Notes: a model not told the origin generated them from the sequence alone. A DNA stretch of 64,000 nt from Iris pallida (GCA_029216955.1 JANAVB010012153.1:1-64000); one strand, 5' to 3'; counted from the first letter of the stretch, positions 36,462 through 49,013 are shown. A program made the numbers and translations.

Positions 36462-37143
36462 CTAAGGTTTTGTGAAGATATCAGCTAGTTGATGTTCAGT
36501 GTCAACAAATTCTAAATTAATATCTCCTTGTAAAACATGATCTCTAAGAAAATAATGTCTAATTTTTATGTGTTTAGTGCGTGAATGACATATTAGATTC
36601 TTCATGAGATTAATGAAGCTAGTATTATCATAGTAAATAGGGATGTGATTAAACGTTAACTGATAGTCTTCCAAAGTTTGCTTCATCTACAAAATTTGAG
36701 CACAACAACGTCCTGCGGCTATATACTCAGCCTCGGTTGTTGATAATGCAACAAAATTTTATTTCTTAGAAAACCAGGAGACTAATGACATTCCTAAAAA
36801 ATAACATGTGCTACTGGTACTTTTACGATCGACTTTGCATCCGACAAAATTTGCGTCTGAGTAACCTATCAGGTTAAACAATCGATTTTGGAAAACCAAA
36901 GACCAGTCGTCAAAGTTTCTTTAAGGTATCACAGGATACGCTTAACGACGCTTACATGTGATTCTATAGGACAAACCTGATAACGTGCACATAAGCACAC
37001 TAAAAACATAATATCAGGTCGACTAGCAGTTAAATAAAGTAAAGTACAAATCATACCTTAATACTTATGTACGTCAGTTAGTGTACCACTTTCATCTATA
37101 TCAAGCTTTGTGGATGTTGCCTTCGGTGTGTCGATCAGTTTTG
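36462..37143 (-). pseudogene. Host Sirevirus-like copia pol, RNase H and C-terminus
   Basis: On the minus strand, downstream of element B, the frame continues the copia RT/RNase H. Blocks are KLIDTPKATSTKLDIDESG, LLYLTASRPDIM (typical of copia) and, at the end, IPIYYDNTSFINLMKNLICH, SRTKHIKIRHYFLRDHV and EFVDTEHQLADIFTKP. The last Asp of the RNase H set (ADIFTKP) and the Asp of YYDNTS are kept. Stops after HKY, in the middle and after MKQTLEDY-upstream segments show decay. The other part of this pol is 45411-47514. Confidence 0.88.
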
Positions 37144-38531
37144 TTAGCCCAATGATTATATCATGTTTTTGAATATGGCTAATCAATTAAGTTTAACATA
37201 ATAACATTACTAATATTCATGTAATCACTATCATGTTACTACTTTAACTTAGCATTATCCTAATGTTCTGTATCAGTCATATTATTTTGTTTGCTTAATA
37301 TGTATTTGTAGACAAGCTGTAAGCATGATCAAACAAGATCAAACCAGGACATATGCAATAGAGAATTATAGATGGGCCAAAGATGGCATCATATAAGAAG
37401 ATTTCTTTGAACCGCCTAACAACCTATCCGGGGCCTCGTATCGGGGGTTCCGCTACCCGATCAGCGGACATGGCCTCGAGGGGGCAGCACCAGCTGTGGG
37501 GTTCAAGGGCAAAGCCAACGAAAGGTATTTAGATTTTCAGATCTGTTTATCTTTGGACGATTGCCGTCAAGTGAAAAGGCGTCTTCAAGTCTACTCAAAT
37601 ATTTGAAGAAAGGCGTCATCAAAGGGCTATTAGTTTTCCTATTTGATCATTGTATTTTATATTTTATTGAGTCTATGAATACGATGTACACTGCATCGTA
37701 TTGGTAAATAGGCCACCCAAGAAACGTTTTCAAAATAACCTTTTATTTTGAAAACAAGCCCACTTACAAAAGCCCAAACTACTTTCTAACTGCTTGATCT
37801 TTCTAAAAAGCCCAAAAACTAATTTGTAAAAATTCTGACAGAACTTAAGGCAAATTCGGCCCTAATTCGGCCTGAGTTCGGTTAGTGAACGTTGCTTTTT
37901 GAACTTGGTCTTCCCGCAGTTACGGATCCCAACGAGATTTTATCATAGTGTTCTGCCCGAATACTGTCAGAATTTTGCCTTTGGAAAAACTATAAATAGA
38001 GAAGGATTTCGATCATTTCAATACACTAATTCACTTTCATATCTCTTCTCTATAAGCCTACTACTTCTTCTAAAGTATTCTGAGCTATTCATTTTCAAAT
38101 CCCAAGCCAGTTACAATACTCTAGTCGATTTGCCAGTGCGGTACGGTCTAGAAGTTTCAGAGTGCTTGTAATCAAAGGCTTGATTGAAGATAGAAACTTC
38201 ACAATTGAAGTTGGTCGAGTACTTCGGATCAAAGCTCGTGTTGTAGAAGTTGCAAGAACTTTGGATAAAAACTTGTGGTGATTTTCTATAGTGGATTCAA
38301 CTGGAAACTAGAGTTCTTCCGACTGGACTAGTCCTCACAAGAGAAAAACCAGTATCCATCCTTGTGTTTGTGTTTTCTCTCTACTCTCTACTTTTCATTT
38401 ACATATCTGTGATATACATATTATGTGATCTTGTTACTAATATTTTTAAATAGTTAATTTCTGCTGCCTACTCTATTCACCTCCCTCTAGGGTATTGTGC
38501 TTTACAACTCGTTCTTACAATCGGTCCTACA
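37144..38531 (+). mobile_element. 5' LTR of element B
   Basis: TATAAATAG is at 37991. A CG-rich stretch lies at 37425-37490. A frame of about 90 codons (37899-38171) recurs in the other LTR but spans the TATA box, so I do not call it a gene. Confidence 0.9.
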
Positions 38532-38533
38532 AT

Positions 38534-38548
38534 TGGTATCAGAACGAG
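38534..38548 (+). promoter_or_regulatory. Primer-binding site of element B (initiator Met-tRNA type)
   Basis: TGGTATCAGAACGAG lies two bases after the LTR end and matches the common copia PBS TGGTATCAGAGC except for one base. Confidence 0.88.
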
Positions 38549-38639
38549 TTATACAGGTAAAGCGAGGTAACATTGCTATTATATTCTTATTTATTACAGT
38601 CGTTACATAGAACACAGTATCACATATGATAAGTATGTA

Positions 38640-40190
38640 CTTCACAACTAAATAGAAATCCTCAAATAGACTTCCACTATTTGATGGAACAAACTATAGT
38701 TATTGGAAGACATAAATGAGCTTCTACCTGAAGTCTCTAGATTTTGACATATGATCAATTGTTGTCAATGGCTATAAAAAGCCTACTATCACTTCTATTC
38801 TCACAGCTTCTATAATCAACAAGCCTTATTATAGTTACACGGAGGAAAAGAAAAAATTAGCTAGTCTTGATGCAAAAGATACACATATCTTTTATTGTGC
38901 TGTAGATATAAATGTATTCAATCTTATTTCTACTTGCACAACATCTTAAAAAATTTGGAAAGTTCTTGAAGCTACTTATGAGTGCAGGTATGAAAGCAAT
39001 GCTAGCAACTCCAGAGAGAAAGATAGTATTCATAATGATGCAAATATATGCATGATAGAATTGGGATTTAAGGTACAACACAATCCCTTATACGAAGACG
39101 AGCTTGTATGTGACAATTGCAAGAAGATAGGCCACATCCAAGAAGATTGTACTACTGCTAGAAAGGAGAGTCAATATAAACAATCAAATGAAAGTAAATC
39201 ATCGTCTCACAAGTACACTAGCACGAGCATATGATGTGAAAGCGAAGCAAGCAATTCTGAAGAAGAAGAGAGACCTCGTCAAGCTACAAATATATGCTCA
39301 ATGGCATTATCCAACGAGGTACAAAACAACTCTGTTCTGGAAGAGAATAAATTCTCTTATGATGAGTTATCTGATGCTTTCAGTGATCTATTAGAAGAAC
39401 ACAAGAAAGTATTAGATAAGTATAAGCAAGCTAGAAAGGATATTCTATCCTATAAGTGTGAGAATGAAAAGCTTACTTGCTTATTGAATGATGCTAGAAA
39501 TAGTTCTCCTTCTGATAATTCTACTGAGATTTCCACACCGAAGTTTAGATTGCATGAGGCACTTGATTGCATTACGAAAAGCACTTAAGAAAATGCTAAA
39601 GTTAAGAAGGAATTAGAATCAGAAAAGAAGAAGTATTCTATTGATTCATGTAGAATTGATGCTCTTAATGCTAAATATGATGAGATCTGTGTTAACTCTA
39701 AAAAATTAGAGATTAGACTGGAAAAACAGTTAGTACAACCTACGACTCAGTCTAACACAAGACACGTGACACATCACAAAGTCACACACGACAGATTTTT
39801 ACAAAGGAAGCAAGCAAAGCTAAAGCTTCACACAACCATGCTTTCTATTACAAGTATTCATGAAGATCATATCACACCACTACATGTTCTAATACTGCTG
39901 TACATAGCACTAATATTAATATTTTCTGTCATTATTGTGGTATGAATGGACATGTTTCTAATCATTGTCAGATTAGAAAACTTGTTGATATAAACTTGTG
40001 CAAATGGGTTCCCAAAGATAACAAATGTGGATCCAAGTATTGGATACCAAAGTCTTCACCTAATATTGCAAGTGATCATATCAAATAGAACCATAGAACA
40101 TGTTGGTGATTGCAAAGCTACAAAGGTCATCTTCCATGCAATTGCACCAACAGAAGTGTGGTCACTGGAACCACTTCGATAACATGCATC
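38640..40190 (+). pseudogene. Gag of element B (copia, Sirevirus-like), decayed
   Basis: The start region reads LPLFDGTNYSYWKT (copia Gag N-terminus), followed by YKKPTIT, FNLISTCTTS and KVLEATYE of the UBN2-type gag core; a few stops interrupt it. The first zinc knuckle is CDNCKKIGHIQEDC (39110-39151). A coiled-coil-like segment follows (SYDELSDAFSDLLEEHKKVL, 39355-39590). The second knuckle is CHYCGMNGHVSNHC (39927-39968), then the WVPKDNKCGSKYWIPK tail. Two knuckles separated by a coiled coil is typical of Sirevirus Gag. Frame changes occur near 39235, 39590 and between 39800 and 39920. No protease follows. Confidence 0.8.
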
Positions 40191-41129
40191 CTAAATAGTT
40201 TTTAATATCTAGCACGTTCTTACTGATGTCTTGCTATTAGATTTCATTAATATCTTTTAAATTGTCTATTGTTTGAATCAATGTGAGATATAATCCTAGC
40301 TTGACTAGCTGTTTAGCTTAAATGTTTAGTTCACACTAAATAATCTTTTACTCACTTTCTATTAGTGTGACACATTTGTCTATGTATGCTATTTAGTCTT
40401 AATCTTTATTCTTGAAGCATGCATAGGAGCTTAATTTTGTTTTGGTGAATATGTTTTGACTCTTCGGCTTTAATATTTTTTAATGGTCACTTCTTATCGA
40501 TTTATCTTTAACATGTCGTATTTACTTTGATCAAAATTTTGTGAGTATGTATGTTTAGTACAAGTCTCCTATTTACTTGAAAAGTATATACATATACTTT
40601 TATGTTAACCTTGTGCTTGCATAATATATTCACTATTGATTCTCAAATTTTATTTTGATTAAATTACATCTTTGTCTGATAAAGTTTATTTATGCATGTT
40701 TTTGATCTTGTCATATTTTTTTTATGCTTATTAAGGATACATGAATAATTCATTTTTATTTATATATTGCTCATGTTTCTTATATTTTTGTATAAATATC
40801 TTTATCGGGATATATGAGTTAAGTTCAAGTTCTATATTATTTAAAAGTTAGTTTTTAAACTTGCGCTTATCTCATACTTAAGCTATTAATTTTTTTTAAA
40901 ACAAATTTATGTTCTTATCTTTATTAGCTTCTTCCTTAAAGCCTCTTTTTCTTGTCTTTTTGGTTGACATTTTGGATACATGATATTTTTAATATCTTGA
41001 TCTTGATAAACCATTATTTGGATATTTACTTCTTTTATATTTAGGGATTCTGGATTTCGATGTTGTTCGATGATACTGTATATATTCCTTTGAATCTAAG
41101 TTCTTAAGAGTAGAGATTATTTGAGGAAC

Positions 41130-41237
41130 AAGCCGAAAGGGTCCTTCTATCATACAGGTGTAAATAACCTGAAGCGACACGGTGTACTAGTCTTCGGACT
41201 ACCGCTAGCTGGGAGCCGGCCCCTACAGCTAACCCGA
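41130..41237 (+). repeat. Sirevirus structured repeat, copy 2
   Basis: It contains the hairpins CAGGT-GTAAATA-ACCTG (41155-41171), TAGTC-TTCG-GACTA (41188-41201) and TAGCTG...CAGCTA (about 41206-41232). Confidence 0.85.
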
Positions 41238-41559
41238 AATGATCAATACTTTATAGACTTAAGATTTATTAAGGTCTAAATGTAACTATTATCTAGTTCT
41301 GGATCCAAGGTACTAAACCCAGTCCCCTAGGTTCCAAAATACATCAGCGTATCTAGGTCCTACATTTTGATTTACAAATGTTTTATATTTTATTGTTACC
41401 CAATGGTTTTGTAGCTCATATGGATTAATGTAATTGATACATCGTATACCGTATGCTACATTGTTCTAAGATTTTTTAAGTCCATAGAATATAATTTATT
41501 TCATATTGTAGTAATTCTTCTTAAATCCTCGGTTATTAAAGAAGAGATTTATTTTGAGT

Positions 41560-41672
41560 ACAAGCCTACAAAGGGTCTGTCTGTCACCACGGATACGGCT
41601 AAAGCGAAGCGTACTTAAGTGTTCTCCGGTGAATCTCCGTTAGCTGGGACAGTACCCCTACAGCTAACCCAA
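41560..41672 (+). repeat. Sirevirus structured repeat, copy 3 (diverged)
   Basis: The middle is largely changed, but the terminal stem is a perfect GTTAGCTG...CAGCTAAC, and the flanks (CAAGCC...AAAGGGTC, AAGATTTATT) match copy 2. Confidence 0.7.
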
Positions 41673-43070
41673 GATTGATCACCGCTTTATAAACTAAAGA
41701 TTTATTGAGATCTAGTTGCAATTGTTATCTGATGGATTTTGGATTTTAGATTTGATGCATAATATTATCTAATTTTACAAAAGGTAACATATATTGATCT
41801 TCATAGGTTAATGTTTGTCATCTTTCGATATATTTATTTTTCTGCCACTCTATTCTCTTGATGATCTTTTGACTACTCATTGAATATTATGGTCTTGTGA
41901 TTTCGTCCTTAACTTGTGTAATATTAGTTGATTTTGAGCTTTACATTACTATCTTCTTATTCAAGTTACTTACTGTCTACAACAGTAATTTTTTACGGGA
42001 GAGAAGGCAGGCAAATTGAATCTCTCTCGAAGCATTTTTTTTCTTTAACCTCACGGTTGTCAGGTGGACACCGTGCTATGGCTTTAAAAGGGAAAACATG
42101 AACTTTGATAAGAAGACCTAATATTTTTGAATTAGTTTCCTACTTCCAAAAATATGTCTCTGAATTTAATTTTAAAATTTTGTCAATATTTTTTTTTGGA
42201 TATAGCCATGTAAAGGTGGAGCAGTTAATTGTTTCAAGTCAATTATCCCCTTGACATACCATATATCTATAATACACTTTTCTTTGGACATTTATCTAGT
42301 TATGTTTATTTGTTCAAATGGATTTATTTATTATTTATATTGAAATTTTTTCCGTGATTCGATTCGTCAGCTTTCAGTCTGAGGACTAAATGGATGCATT
42401 CGAACATTTACTAAGATAGTTTTTTGTAATAAAGTCCACATTTTTTAAAAGCCTTTTTGATTTTTTTTGATTTATTGAATCTGTCTGGTACTCAAATGTT
42501 ATTATTAAAGACAGTTTTCAAAATCTTTTAATGTCTTAAAATATTTCTTTTATATATATATTGGAGATATATTTTGTTTGTTCATCTTTAAGCATTTATT
42601 CATTGGATATTTCTTTTATTTGCCTAAAGATGATATTTGTTTTTGGAACTTTATATGCATTTGATCAAAGGAAAGAAAGATCCATATCTTGGATATTCCT
42701 TAGATTTTGTTATTATTTATTTTTATCTATTCTTGCATAGATACTTATATTTTAAGGGGGAGAAAAATTAATTGTTTTAATTATTTTATGCCCTTAATAT
42801 GTGGTAAACCTAGTTCACCATGGACTTATATTGTCTTAGTTAAAAATCTTGCTGAGTTATTCATGATATTTGGATTTATATTAGTTTTATGAGAGAATAT
42901 ATGATTTTAATGTTTATTTTTAATTCTCTCATTTTTGAGTTTCTAAAAGTTATCCTGCCAAAATTAATTTAATTTATTGATAATCCTTTTGAGTTTAAAC
43001 TGTTTTGGCATTTCTTATTAAGATTTTATCTCAAAGTTCATGATTATCTATATTTAGACTGATCATACTT

Positions 43071-43376
43071 TACGGGGGAGCATTCAAGTCGACTGAATTT
43101 CTCATTCTCACGTATTTTGTCTTTATTACCTTGATGTTTATCTGATGGATATATATCATGCTAAGGTAATTGAATTCAAATGCATAAACATTGGTATAGA
43201 TTTTGCATAGATTCTAGCATACATACGGGGGAGCATTCAAGTCGACTGAATTTCTCATTCTCACGTATTTTGTCTTTATTACCTTGATGTTTATCTGATG
43301 GATATATATCATGCTAAGGTAATTGAATTCAAATGCATAAACATTGGTATAGATTTTGCATAGATTCTAGCATACA
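43071..43376 (+). repeat. 153-bp tandem duplication with a PPT-like start
   Basis: Two near-identical units start TACGGGGGAGCATTCAAGTC (43071) and TACGGGGGAGCATTC (43224). Confidence 0.95.
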
Positions 43377-44021
43377 AATTTTGATTTCTTTTCGATGATT
43401 ATACTCTCTATGGAATTGATTCACTAATTTGTATAGCCAATTATGAATCATATTTTTTTGTGATCATTGTTAAAAGTCTCATTATATTTTGATTCTTTTA
43501 TATATAGTAGATCTACAAATTTCTATTCCTCATGATTTATTTATGACCAATGATTGATTCCTACTATATTGATATTTTTTTTGTCTATTTCAAAATACAA
43601 TATGATGAACAAAATGTATTTTAAATGTCATTTTTGGATTTCTAGTTGGTACTATGTTGTGTTTTGATAAGTTTTTTACACTTTAGTTATGCAATTTTCT
43701 AAACTTGTCGTTACACTGTTCTCCTAATCCTTGATCATGATTATTTTTGCTTTCCTCCTTTACTTATGCTTAGGTTCATTTTAGCTCTAATTATGGGGGA
43801 GCTTATTTTTGATCATGTCAAAGGGGGAGAAATAAGTTTAAGTTAGCACACATTATTTCTAGTATTATGTGTTTATTAGTGATACATGCATCCAGTATTA
43901 TGTAGTATTATGTGTTTATTAGTGATACATGCATCCAGTATTATGTGTTTATTTGTGATACATGCATATATCGTATCTTTCTTAAACTTAACCGATTTGC
44001 CATAATAAAAAATAGGGATAT

Positions 44022-45410
44022 TGTTAGTCCAATAATTATATCATGTTTTTGAATATGGCTAATCAATTAAGTTTAACATAATAACATCACTAATATTCAT
44101 GTAATCACGATCATGTTACTACTCTAACTTAGCATTGTCCTAATGTTCTGTATCAGTCATATTGTTTTGTTTGCCTAAAAAGTATTTGTAGACATGTTGT
44201 AAGCATGATCAAACAAGATCAAACCAGGACATATACAATAGAGAATTATTGATGGGCTAAAGACGGTGTCATACAAGAAGATTTCTCTGAACCGCCTAAC
44301 GACCTATCTGGGGCCTCGCATCGGGAGTTCCGCTGCCCAGTCAGCGGACAGGGGTCGAGGGGGCAGCACCACCCGTAGGGTTCGGGGGCGAAGCCATCGA
44401 AAGGTATTTAGATTTTCAGATCTATTTATCTTTGGACGATTGCCGTCAAGTAAAAAAGACGTCTTCAAGTTTGCTAAATATTTGAAGAAAGGCATCATCA
44501 AAGGGCTCTTGGTTTTCCTATTTGATCAATGTATTTTTTATATTTATTGAGTCTAGGAATACGATGTATACTGCATCGTACTGGCAAATAGGCTACCCAA
44601 GAAATATTTTCAAAATACCCTTTTATTTTAAAAACAAGCCCACTTACAAAAGCCCAAACTACTTTCAAACTGCTTGACCTTTTCAAAAAGCCCAAAAACC
44701 AATTTGCAAAAACCTTGACAGAACTCAAGGCGAATTCTGCCCGAATTCGGAAAGAGTTCGGTTAGTGAACGTTGCTTTTTGAACTTGGTCTTCCCGCAGT
44801 TACGGATCCCAACCAGATTTTCTTATAGAGTTCTGCCCGAATTCTGTCAAAATTCTGCCTTCGGAAAAACTATAAATAGAGAAGGATTTCGATCATTTCA
44901 ATACACCAATTTGCTTTCATATCTCTTCTCTATAAGCCTACTACTTCTTCCAAAGTACTCTGACCTATTCATTTTCAAATCTCAAGCCAGTTACAATCCT
45001 CTAGTCAATTTGCCAGTGCGGTACGGTCTAATAGTTTCAGAGTGATTGTAATCAGAGGCTTGATTGAAGATAGACACTTCACAATTGAAGTTGGTCGAGT
45101 ACTTCGGATCAAAGCTCATGTTGTATAAGTTGCAAGAACTTTGGATGAAAACTTATGGTGATTTTCCATAGTGGATTCGACTGGAAGCTAGAGTTCTTCC
45201 GACTGGACTAGTCCTCACAAGAGGAAAACTAGTATACATCCTTATGTTTGTGTTTGCTCTCTACTCTCTACTTTTCACTTACATATTTGTGATATATATT
45301 ATGTGATCTTTTTACTAACATTTTTAAATAGTTAACTTCCGCTGCCTACTCTATTCAACCCCCCTCTATAGTATTGTGCTTTACAACTCGTTCCTACAAT
45401 CGGTCCTACA
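44022..45410 (+). mobile_element. 3' LTR of element B
   Basis: Copy of 37144-38531 with TATAAATAG at 44871. It starts TGTTAGTCCAATAATTATAT after AAAAAATAGGGATAT. Confidence 0.9.
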
Positions 45411-47514
45411 GGTTTGACATTGTCCATGTCAAACTTCTTCAGCAAGTCTTTTATATACTTTGCTTGATTGATAAATATCCCTTGGAAGCTTTGCTTTATT
45501 TGTAGCATGAGAAAGAATATTAGTTCTTCCATCATGCTCATTTCGAATTCACTCTGCATACACATAGAAAACTCGTTACATAGCATCTAATTAGTTGATC
45601 CAAAAATTATATCATCCACATATATCTGCACTAATAAAATATTCTTATCCAAAGATTTTATAAAGATAGTAGAATCAACCTTCCCTTTTGAAAAATAGTG
45701 TTCAAGCAAGAAGGAACTAAGGCACTCATACCATGCACGAGAGCTTGTTTGAGACCGTAGAGAGCCTTACGTAGCTTGAATACGTGATCAGGATTTTTAA
45801 AATCTTTAAAACCTGTAGGTTGTTTTACAAAAACTTCTTTTATAAAACCATTTAGAAAAGCACTTTTGACATCCATTTGGAATAGTTTGAAACCATGAAA
45901 ACTTGCAAAAGTACAAAGCATTCGAATGGACTCTAGTCTAGCAACTGGAGCATAGTCTCATCATAGTCAATACCTTCTTCTTGATTATAGCCTTGAGCTA
46001 CTAGATATGCATTGTTGCATATAACTGAACAATTTTCATCTAATTTATTTCAGAACACCCATTTGGTACCAATATTCGGAAGATCAATAGGTCTGGGAAC
46101 AAGTTTCCAAACTTGATTCCGTTCAAATTGGTTTAGTTCCTCTTGCATCACAAAAATCCAAAATTCATCATTAAAAGCTTCTAAAAACATTTTGTGGTTC
46201 TATTTTGGAAACAAAAGCAACATTAGCAATTATCTCTCTTGTGCTTGAGCGAGTACTTACACCTCTTGGTACATTACCTATTACCAGTTCTTCCGGATGG
46301 TCTGGAGTAAACCCCAGTCGTTTCGGCAGACTTTCCAGATAGGACATGGATGGTGTATCTTTTGGTGTTCTGTAGGTGGGAGTTTTCTCTACTTCATTGT
46401 TACTTTCATCATTTTGTTGACTGTTTACCTCATCGAATGTGACGTTTATTGACTCTTCAACAATAAGTGACCTCTTGTTGAATATCCTGTAGCCTTTGCT
46501 CTTTGCCGCATATCCTAAAAATATGGCCTCATCAGCTTTTTCGACGAATTTTCCTATGTTGTCTTTTCGATTTAAAATAAAGCATATGCAACCAAATACC
46601 TTAAAATAGCTGATGTTACCAGTTCTATTAAACCATAATTCATAAGAAGTCTTTTTAGAGATGGGTCTAATCAGAACTCTATTTAGAATATGGCATGTTG
46701 TATAAACAGCTTCTGCCCAAAAGTATTTTAGAAGATTATGCTGGTTTAGCATAACTCTGGCCATATCGCCAAGGGTTCTATTCTTCTCTCCACAATGCCA
46801 TTTTGTTGAGAAGTTCTGGGATAAGAGAATTTATGTGATAATATATATGAATCACATAATGATTTAAACTCATGGTTATCGAATTCTCCTTCATAATCAC
46901 TTGTATCCGAGTAATCATGAATCCTATCTAATTTTGTACCTTTTTACAAAAAGATACAAACTCAGAAAATGCCTCATTCTTATTTGCAAGAAAGTAAACG
47001 CAAGTATATCGTGAATAGTCATTAACAATCACGTAAGCATACAGCTTACCGCCAAGACTAGCGACTCTACTCGGTCCAAATAAATCCATATGAAGTAATT
47101 TCAGAGGTCTAGAGGTACTTACAACATTTATTGATTTGAAAGATGATCGAGATGCCTTGTTCTTTTCACATTCGACACAGACAATATCTTTCTTTAACAT
47201 GATATCAGGTAAGCCTCTCACCAGTTTCTTTATAGAGAATCTTATAATAGTGTCCATGTTCACATGTCCAAGACGTATATGCCATATCCAGCTTTCGCCT
47301 TGAGTTATGAACAGACACTTCCCTGTACTGTTAGTCTTCTTTGACAGATATAGTACATATATGTTGTCTTCTCTTATTCCCTCAAAGTAAGTTATTATAG
47401 AAGTTTTATCATAAACAAAATATTTATTCTTAACAAAATTAATTCCATAACCATGATCAGTTAGTTGACTAATGCTTAACAGGTGGTGTTCTAATTCTGT
47501 TATTAAGAATACAT
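45411..47514 (-). pseudogene. Host Sirevirus-like copia pol: GAG-pre-integrase, integrase and RT
   Basis: Minus-strand order from 47514 downward: protease-integrase linker (ITELEHHLLSISQLTDHGYG), pre-integrase zinc domain (WIWHIRLGHVNM, CVECEKNKASRSSF), integrase core (LLHMDLFGPSRVASLGGKLY, VNDYSRYTCVYFL), end of the core with EKNRTLGDMARVMLNQHN, then the RT. RT blocks are WKLVPRPIDLPNIGTKWVF, MDVKSAFLNGFIKEVFVKQP, FKLRKALYGLKQA, the catalytic YVDDIIFGS (about 45600-45625) and KFDMDNVKP at the B junction. Several stops and frame changes (near 46925, 46770, 46165, 45700). Its 5' part is cut off by element D at 47515 and should lie beyond D. Confidence 0.92.
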
Positions 47515-48580
47515 TGTTTTCCATAAATAAATTCACTTTATTTATTTTGATTCTGGGAAAATACAACTGTAGGAATCCGATCTAGAAGACGATCGCTTTA
47601 TCCCTTGGACGATGCGAAGAAGAAAAGCTCTCAAGAATTCGACAGCAATTTTAGATATTCTGTATATCTGTACAATGAATGAGAAGAGAACTCTATTTAT
47701 AGAGTAAAAAATAACTAAAAAGATAACTGTTTTCATAACCTATGCATAGTTGATAATCACGCAGGACTCAATCATACGCAAGGTTGATGAGCAGTTACTG
47801 GACGTGGCCCATAACTATTGGACACATGGCAAACATGCATGAGTCGTGTGCAAGTTACAGGGGCACGCATACGAGAGATCCGTGGCATGGCTGCCACATA
47901 CTCCAATTTGATAATTTGAGATGATAATCCGCTAACTATTTGAGGATGAAATTCCAGTTGAGATGAATGATCCATGCTGACTTAGGCTCAAAATATATGC
48001 AAACTTGAGATAGGAACACTGAAGTTCAAAATGCACGCAGACTTGAGTCAGAAGGAGCTCAGAATACACGCAAGCTTGAGGCAGGAACACTGAAGTTCAA
48101 AATGCACGCAGACTTGAGTCAGAACGAGCTCAGAATACACGCAAGCTTGAGGCAGGAACACTGAAGTTCAAAATGCACGCAGACTTGAGTCAGAACGGCC
48201 AGCTGTCTTGATTCGACGTGCCTCGACTGACACAAAATCTCTGACATTGATTGCTTTGTCAGTCACATTAAATGATGATAAGCCCTTTTTTGGCACGCCA
48301 ACTTGATGAAGACCGAATCTTGTTGAAGAATATTTCAAAAATCATGCCATAGTCGGCTGAGATCTCTTGAATCCCGTGCATACGTGGCATATGAGGAGAC
48401 GTTTATTGACTGTCGTGCTGTCAATCATAATTACAATCTGACAAATGATGAGCTGTCTTTGAGTACCATTTAAACTCTGCGTACATTTGAGGAAATGGTC
48501 TGATAGAACTCAGCGTGTCTTTTAGACATTTTCCTGATCGACTGTATCAACTCAGCGTGACTTCATTTTTTAGGCCTACA
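47515..48580 (-). mobile_element. 3' LTR of element D
   Basis: In element orientation it starts TGTAGGCCTAAAAAATGAAG (48580) and ends TTATTTATGGAAAACA (47515). TATAAATAG (minus strand) is at 47693-47701. It includes a 71-bp tandem repeat at 48013-48200. The match to 63511-64000 proves the pair. Confidence 0.93.
48013..48200. repeat. 71-bp tandem repeat in the LTR of element D
   Basis: About 2.6 copies, starting GGAACACTGAAGTTCAAAAT at 48013, 48084 and 48155. Each has ACGCAGACTTGAGTC and ACACGCAAGCTTGAG, two ACGCA words per unit. Confidence 0.93.
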
Positions 48581-48600
48581 AAACCCCCTTCAAAGTTTTC
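48581..48600 (-). promoter_or_regulatory. Polypurine tract of element D
   Basis: On the minus strand AAAACTTTGAAGGGGGTTT precedes the LTR start. The same core is found in element A at 13021. Confidence 0.85.
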
Positions 48601-48793
48601 GAAAAATGATAAATTGTTTCGAAATACTTTGAAATCGAAACGAAAAAATGAATGTAGTCACGCTCAAATGATATAGAGAGAAATTTTTTCCGAAATGATT
48701 GGACTGTTGGGATTCTGTGCGATTTAGGATCCCGTAAAAAACCCTATTTTCGAGGCAAATGATGACTTCACCGTTTGGAATTCTTTGTGAGCC

Positions 48794-48800
48794 TATAAAA
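48794..48800 (+). promoter_or_regulatory. TATA box of the antisense gene
   Basis: TATAAAA in GCCTATAAAAAGGC lies 111 bp upstream of the ATG at 48905 on the + strand, with a pyrimidine-rich leader (48815-48900) in between. It lies just inside the 3' LTR, so the gene has a promoter separate from that of the LTR. Confidence 0.65.
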
Positions 48801-48904
48801 AGGCTATACACCACTTTCTTTTTTCTTTACTTGCTTTAGAGAGAGAAATCCCACACAGAAGAACTTCATCGTCTTTCCCGTCTTCTCCTTCTTCTTTCTC
48901 AGCA

Positions 48905-49013
48905 ATGGCTCCCAAGATTGATGCTCAGGCTAAGGGCAAGGCCCCTGCAACGTCCTCGCGTGCCACCTCCGAACGACTTCCTCGTCGTGAAGTCACTCAT
49001 GCCCCTATATAAC
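48905..49013 (+). CDS. First exon of the antisense PMD gene of element D
   Basis: ATG 48905 is the first ATG after a TATA box and a CT-rich leader. It encodes a basic, Ala/Ser/Arg-rich start (MAPKIDAQAKGKAPATSSRA, 35 codons). A TAA lies at 49010-49012, one base before a good splice donor (AAC/GTAAGC). Splicing from 49013 to an acceptor at 49612 (TTTTCTATAG/TGG) joins C to TG and keeps the frame of the next exon (GAC ATC CGA...), which supports the intron. The TAA would then be a late mutation. A further exon may exist inside the intron (49165-49366). Confidence 0.55.

Larger units (their letters stand above)
40191..44021 (+). other. Long AT-rich 3' internal region of element B
   Basis: No coding frame is recognised. 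It contains two structured repeats (41130-41237, 41560-41672), a 153-bp tandem duplication (43071-43376), short TACATGCATCCAGTATTATG duplications (43860-43970) and several GGGGGAG tracts. It replaces the pol that an autonomous Sirevirus would have. Confidence 0.75.
37144..45410 (+). mobile_element. Element B: non-autonomous Sirevirus-like copia element
   Basis: LTRs at 37144-38531 (1388 bp) and 44022-45410 (1389 bp) both start TGTTAG and end CAATCGGTCCTACA. A Met-type PBS (TGGTATCAGAAC, 38534) follows, then a gag remnant (38640-40190) and 3.8 kb without pol. The element splits the RT/RNase H of the minus-strand copia at 37143/45411. The flanks GTTTT(T) and GGTTT are an imperfect duplication. 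GGGGGAG words near 42755, 43073, 43226, 43796 and 43822 fit the multiple polypurine tracts known in Sireviruses. The LTRs differ at many sites, so it is older than the LARD. Confidence 0.9.

Noticed and set aside
37899..38171. A 90-codon frame conserved in both LTRs of element B (also 44779-45045)
   Set aside because: Both LTRs are copies of one sequence, so conservation is trivial; the frame runs across the TATA box.
41130..41240. Hammerhead or HDV-like ribozyme in the Sirevirus repeat
   Set aside because: I looked for the CUGAUGA and GAAA core and for an HDV-type layout and found neither; only hairpins are supported.
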